From the NCBI RefSeq assembly GCF_000163055.2, contig NC_022111.1:1116001-1180000 (forward strand): a DNA stretch of 64,000 nucleotides, read 5' to 3'. The DNA is from Prevotella sp. oral taxon 299 str. F0039 (GTDB lineage: Bacteria; Bacteroidota; Bacteroidia; Bacteroidales; Bacteroidaceae). A program made the position numbers and the translations under genes. This document shows, in pieces, positions 63,420 through 64,000 of this stretch; within the stretch, counting starts at the first letter, position 1; each line of letters opens with the position of its first letter. The notes under the pieces are model-generated. The model was not told where the DNA came from. It saw nothing but the letters and a program-made list of their open reading frames with translations, and did no database searches.

Positions 63420-64000
63420 ATGAAAAAAAGCTTACTATTAGCATGTGGATTATTAACCTGCGCAACAACCTTTGCACAGCGAACTCCAACCCATCCGCTC
63501 GACATTAAGGATGCGAAATATGCTGATTTACCCAAAGATTTCGATGCTTGGGCTCCTGGAAAGCAATTGAATGGAGTGTCAAGAATGGACGATGAATTCT
63601 TTATTTCACGTGTAAGACCTCGCACAAGAATAAAGGAAGGTGATTACAAAGTAGATGAAAAAGTAGACGAAAATCGCAAGATGTGTCTATGGGTTCCACT
63701 CGATGAGCCTACATCTACATGGAAAGGTTTACCCCGATATTGCTTCGAAGGCGACAATTTTAGCCTTTGGTCGTATGTGGATATTCATGGAAACTGGACT
63801 GCACCATGGCTCCGTTTAAGTGCAGGCGTGAGTGATGTGGCTCATAAAAACGGCGTTAAAGTGGGCTGTTTGATGAGTGTTCCAGAGTCAGAATACGTTG
63901 TTTTAAATCCAATTGCGCCCAAAATCAACTCAAAAGTGCTTTTCAAGATTACCGATATGGATAATCGTAATCGCTTTAAATATGCAGAAAAGCTTGTAAA
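63420..64000 (+). CDS. GH85-like endo-beta-N-acetylglucosaminidase D, N-terminal part
   Basis: The gene begins at ATG 63420 and is cut by the right edge after 193 codons. The signal peptide (MKKSLLLACGLLTCATTFAQ) and the start of the mature protein (RTPTHPLDIKDAKYADL) match GH85 C closely. They share MDDEFFISRVRPR-type, LPRYCFEGDNFSLWSY and DIHGNWTAPW segments. After residue ~160 (VPESEYVVLNPIAP) it diverges from C. It is a tandem duplicate of C; the catalytic Asn-x-Glu would lie just outside the window, so activity cannot be judged. Confidence 0.85.
   Translation, partial: MKKSLLLACGLLTCATTFAQRTPTHPLDIKDAKYADLPKDFDAWAPGKQLNGVSRMDDEFFISRVRPRTRIKEGDYKVDEKVDENRKMCLWVPLDEPTSTWKGLPRYCFEGDNFSLWSYVDIHGNWTAPWLRLSAGVSDVAHKNGVKVGCLMSVPESEYVVLNPIAPKINSKVLFKITDMDNRNRFKYAEKLV

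Overview
The window looks like a chromosomal segment of a Bacteroidota bacterium, most likely Prevotella or a close relative. The signs are Bacteroidota-type promoters (TTTG, a 19-21 nt gap, then TAnnTTTG), two SusC/SusD pairs, lipoproteins with short N-terminal lipoboxes, a fused SecDF, C-terminal tails that look like type IX secretion (T9SS) sorting domains, and moderately AT-rich DNA. The genus is inferred from gene content; no rRNA gene is present. I see no transposase, integrase, phage gene or CRISPR array.

Layout. 1-3046: the 5' end of an outer-membrane porin-like gene and a two-domain sialate O-acetylesterase (nanS type), both on the minus strand. 3349-8138: an envelope operon with an MsbA-like ABC exporter, an LpxL-like acyltransferase, a GT4 glycosyltransferase and a WaaP/Kdo-kinase-like protein. 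8866-11587: acpP, fabF, rnc. 12100-13896: a membrane sulfatase-fold transferase related to LTA synthase. 14044-19117, minus strand: an orphan HTH antitoxin with the 3' remnant of its toxin, an acyltransferase-3 gene that has replaced the toxin's 5' part, then lgt, ychF and pncB. 19319-20077: yaaA.

20466-28528 is polysaccharide utilisation locus 1: SusC, SusD, a GH18 endo-beta-N-acetylglucosaminidase and two DUF1735 surface lipoproteins. It resembles Bacteroides N-glycan loci. hcp follows, with a symmetric FNR/HcpR-like operator. 31433-40847 holds an ECF sigma factor and two tandem GH85 endo-beta-N-acetylglucosaminidases. 41341-52465 is locus 2: SusC, SusD, a DUF4874/DUF4832 protein, an HGSNAT-like membrane acetyltransferase (DUF5009), a SusE/F-position lipoprotein and GH31. 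tRNA-Gln, HU, a rhomboid protease, an endonuclease/exonuclease/phosphatase protein and secDF follow. The window closes with a second, more divergent pair of GH85-like genes, the last cut by the window edge.

Working together: four GH85-like enzymes and one GH18 enzyme would cut the chitobiose core of N-glycans. The SusCD systems would import the released glycans, and the sialate esterase would help remove capping sugars. This suggests a host-glycoprotein forager.

The most unusual signal is not a gene. At least seven intergenic regions carry an 88-bp block made of exactly four tandem, degenerate 22-nt units. The consensus is roughly AAWAGCAWTGCTTTTAGNNNNC, and its first 15 nt are nearly palindromic. 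All blocks read in the same direction. A second array with a 21-nt period lies beside one of them. I recognise neither family.
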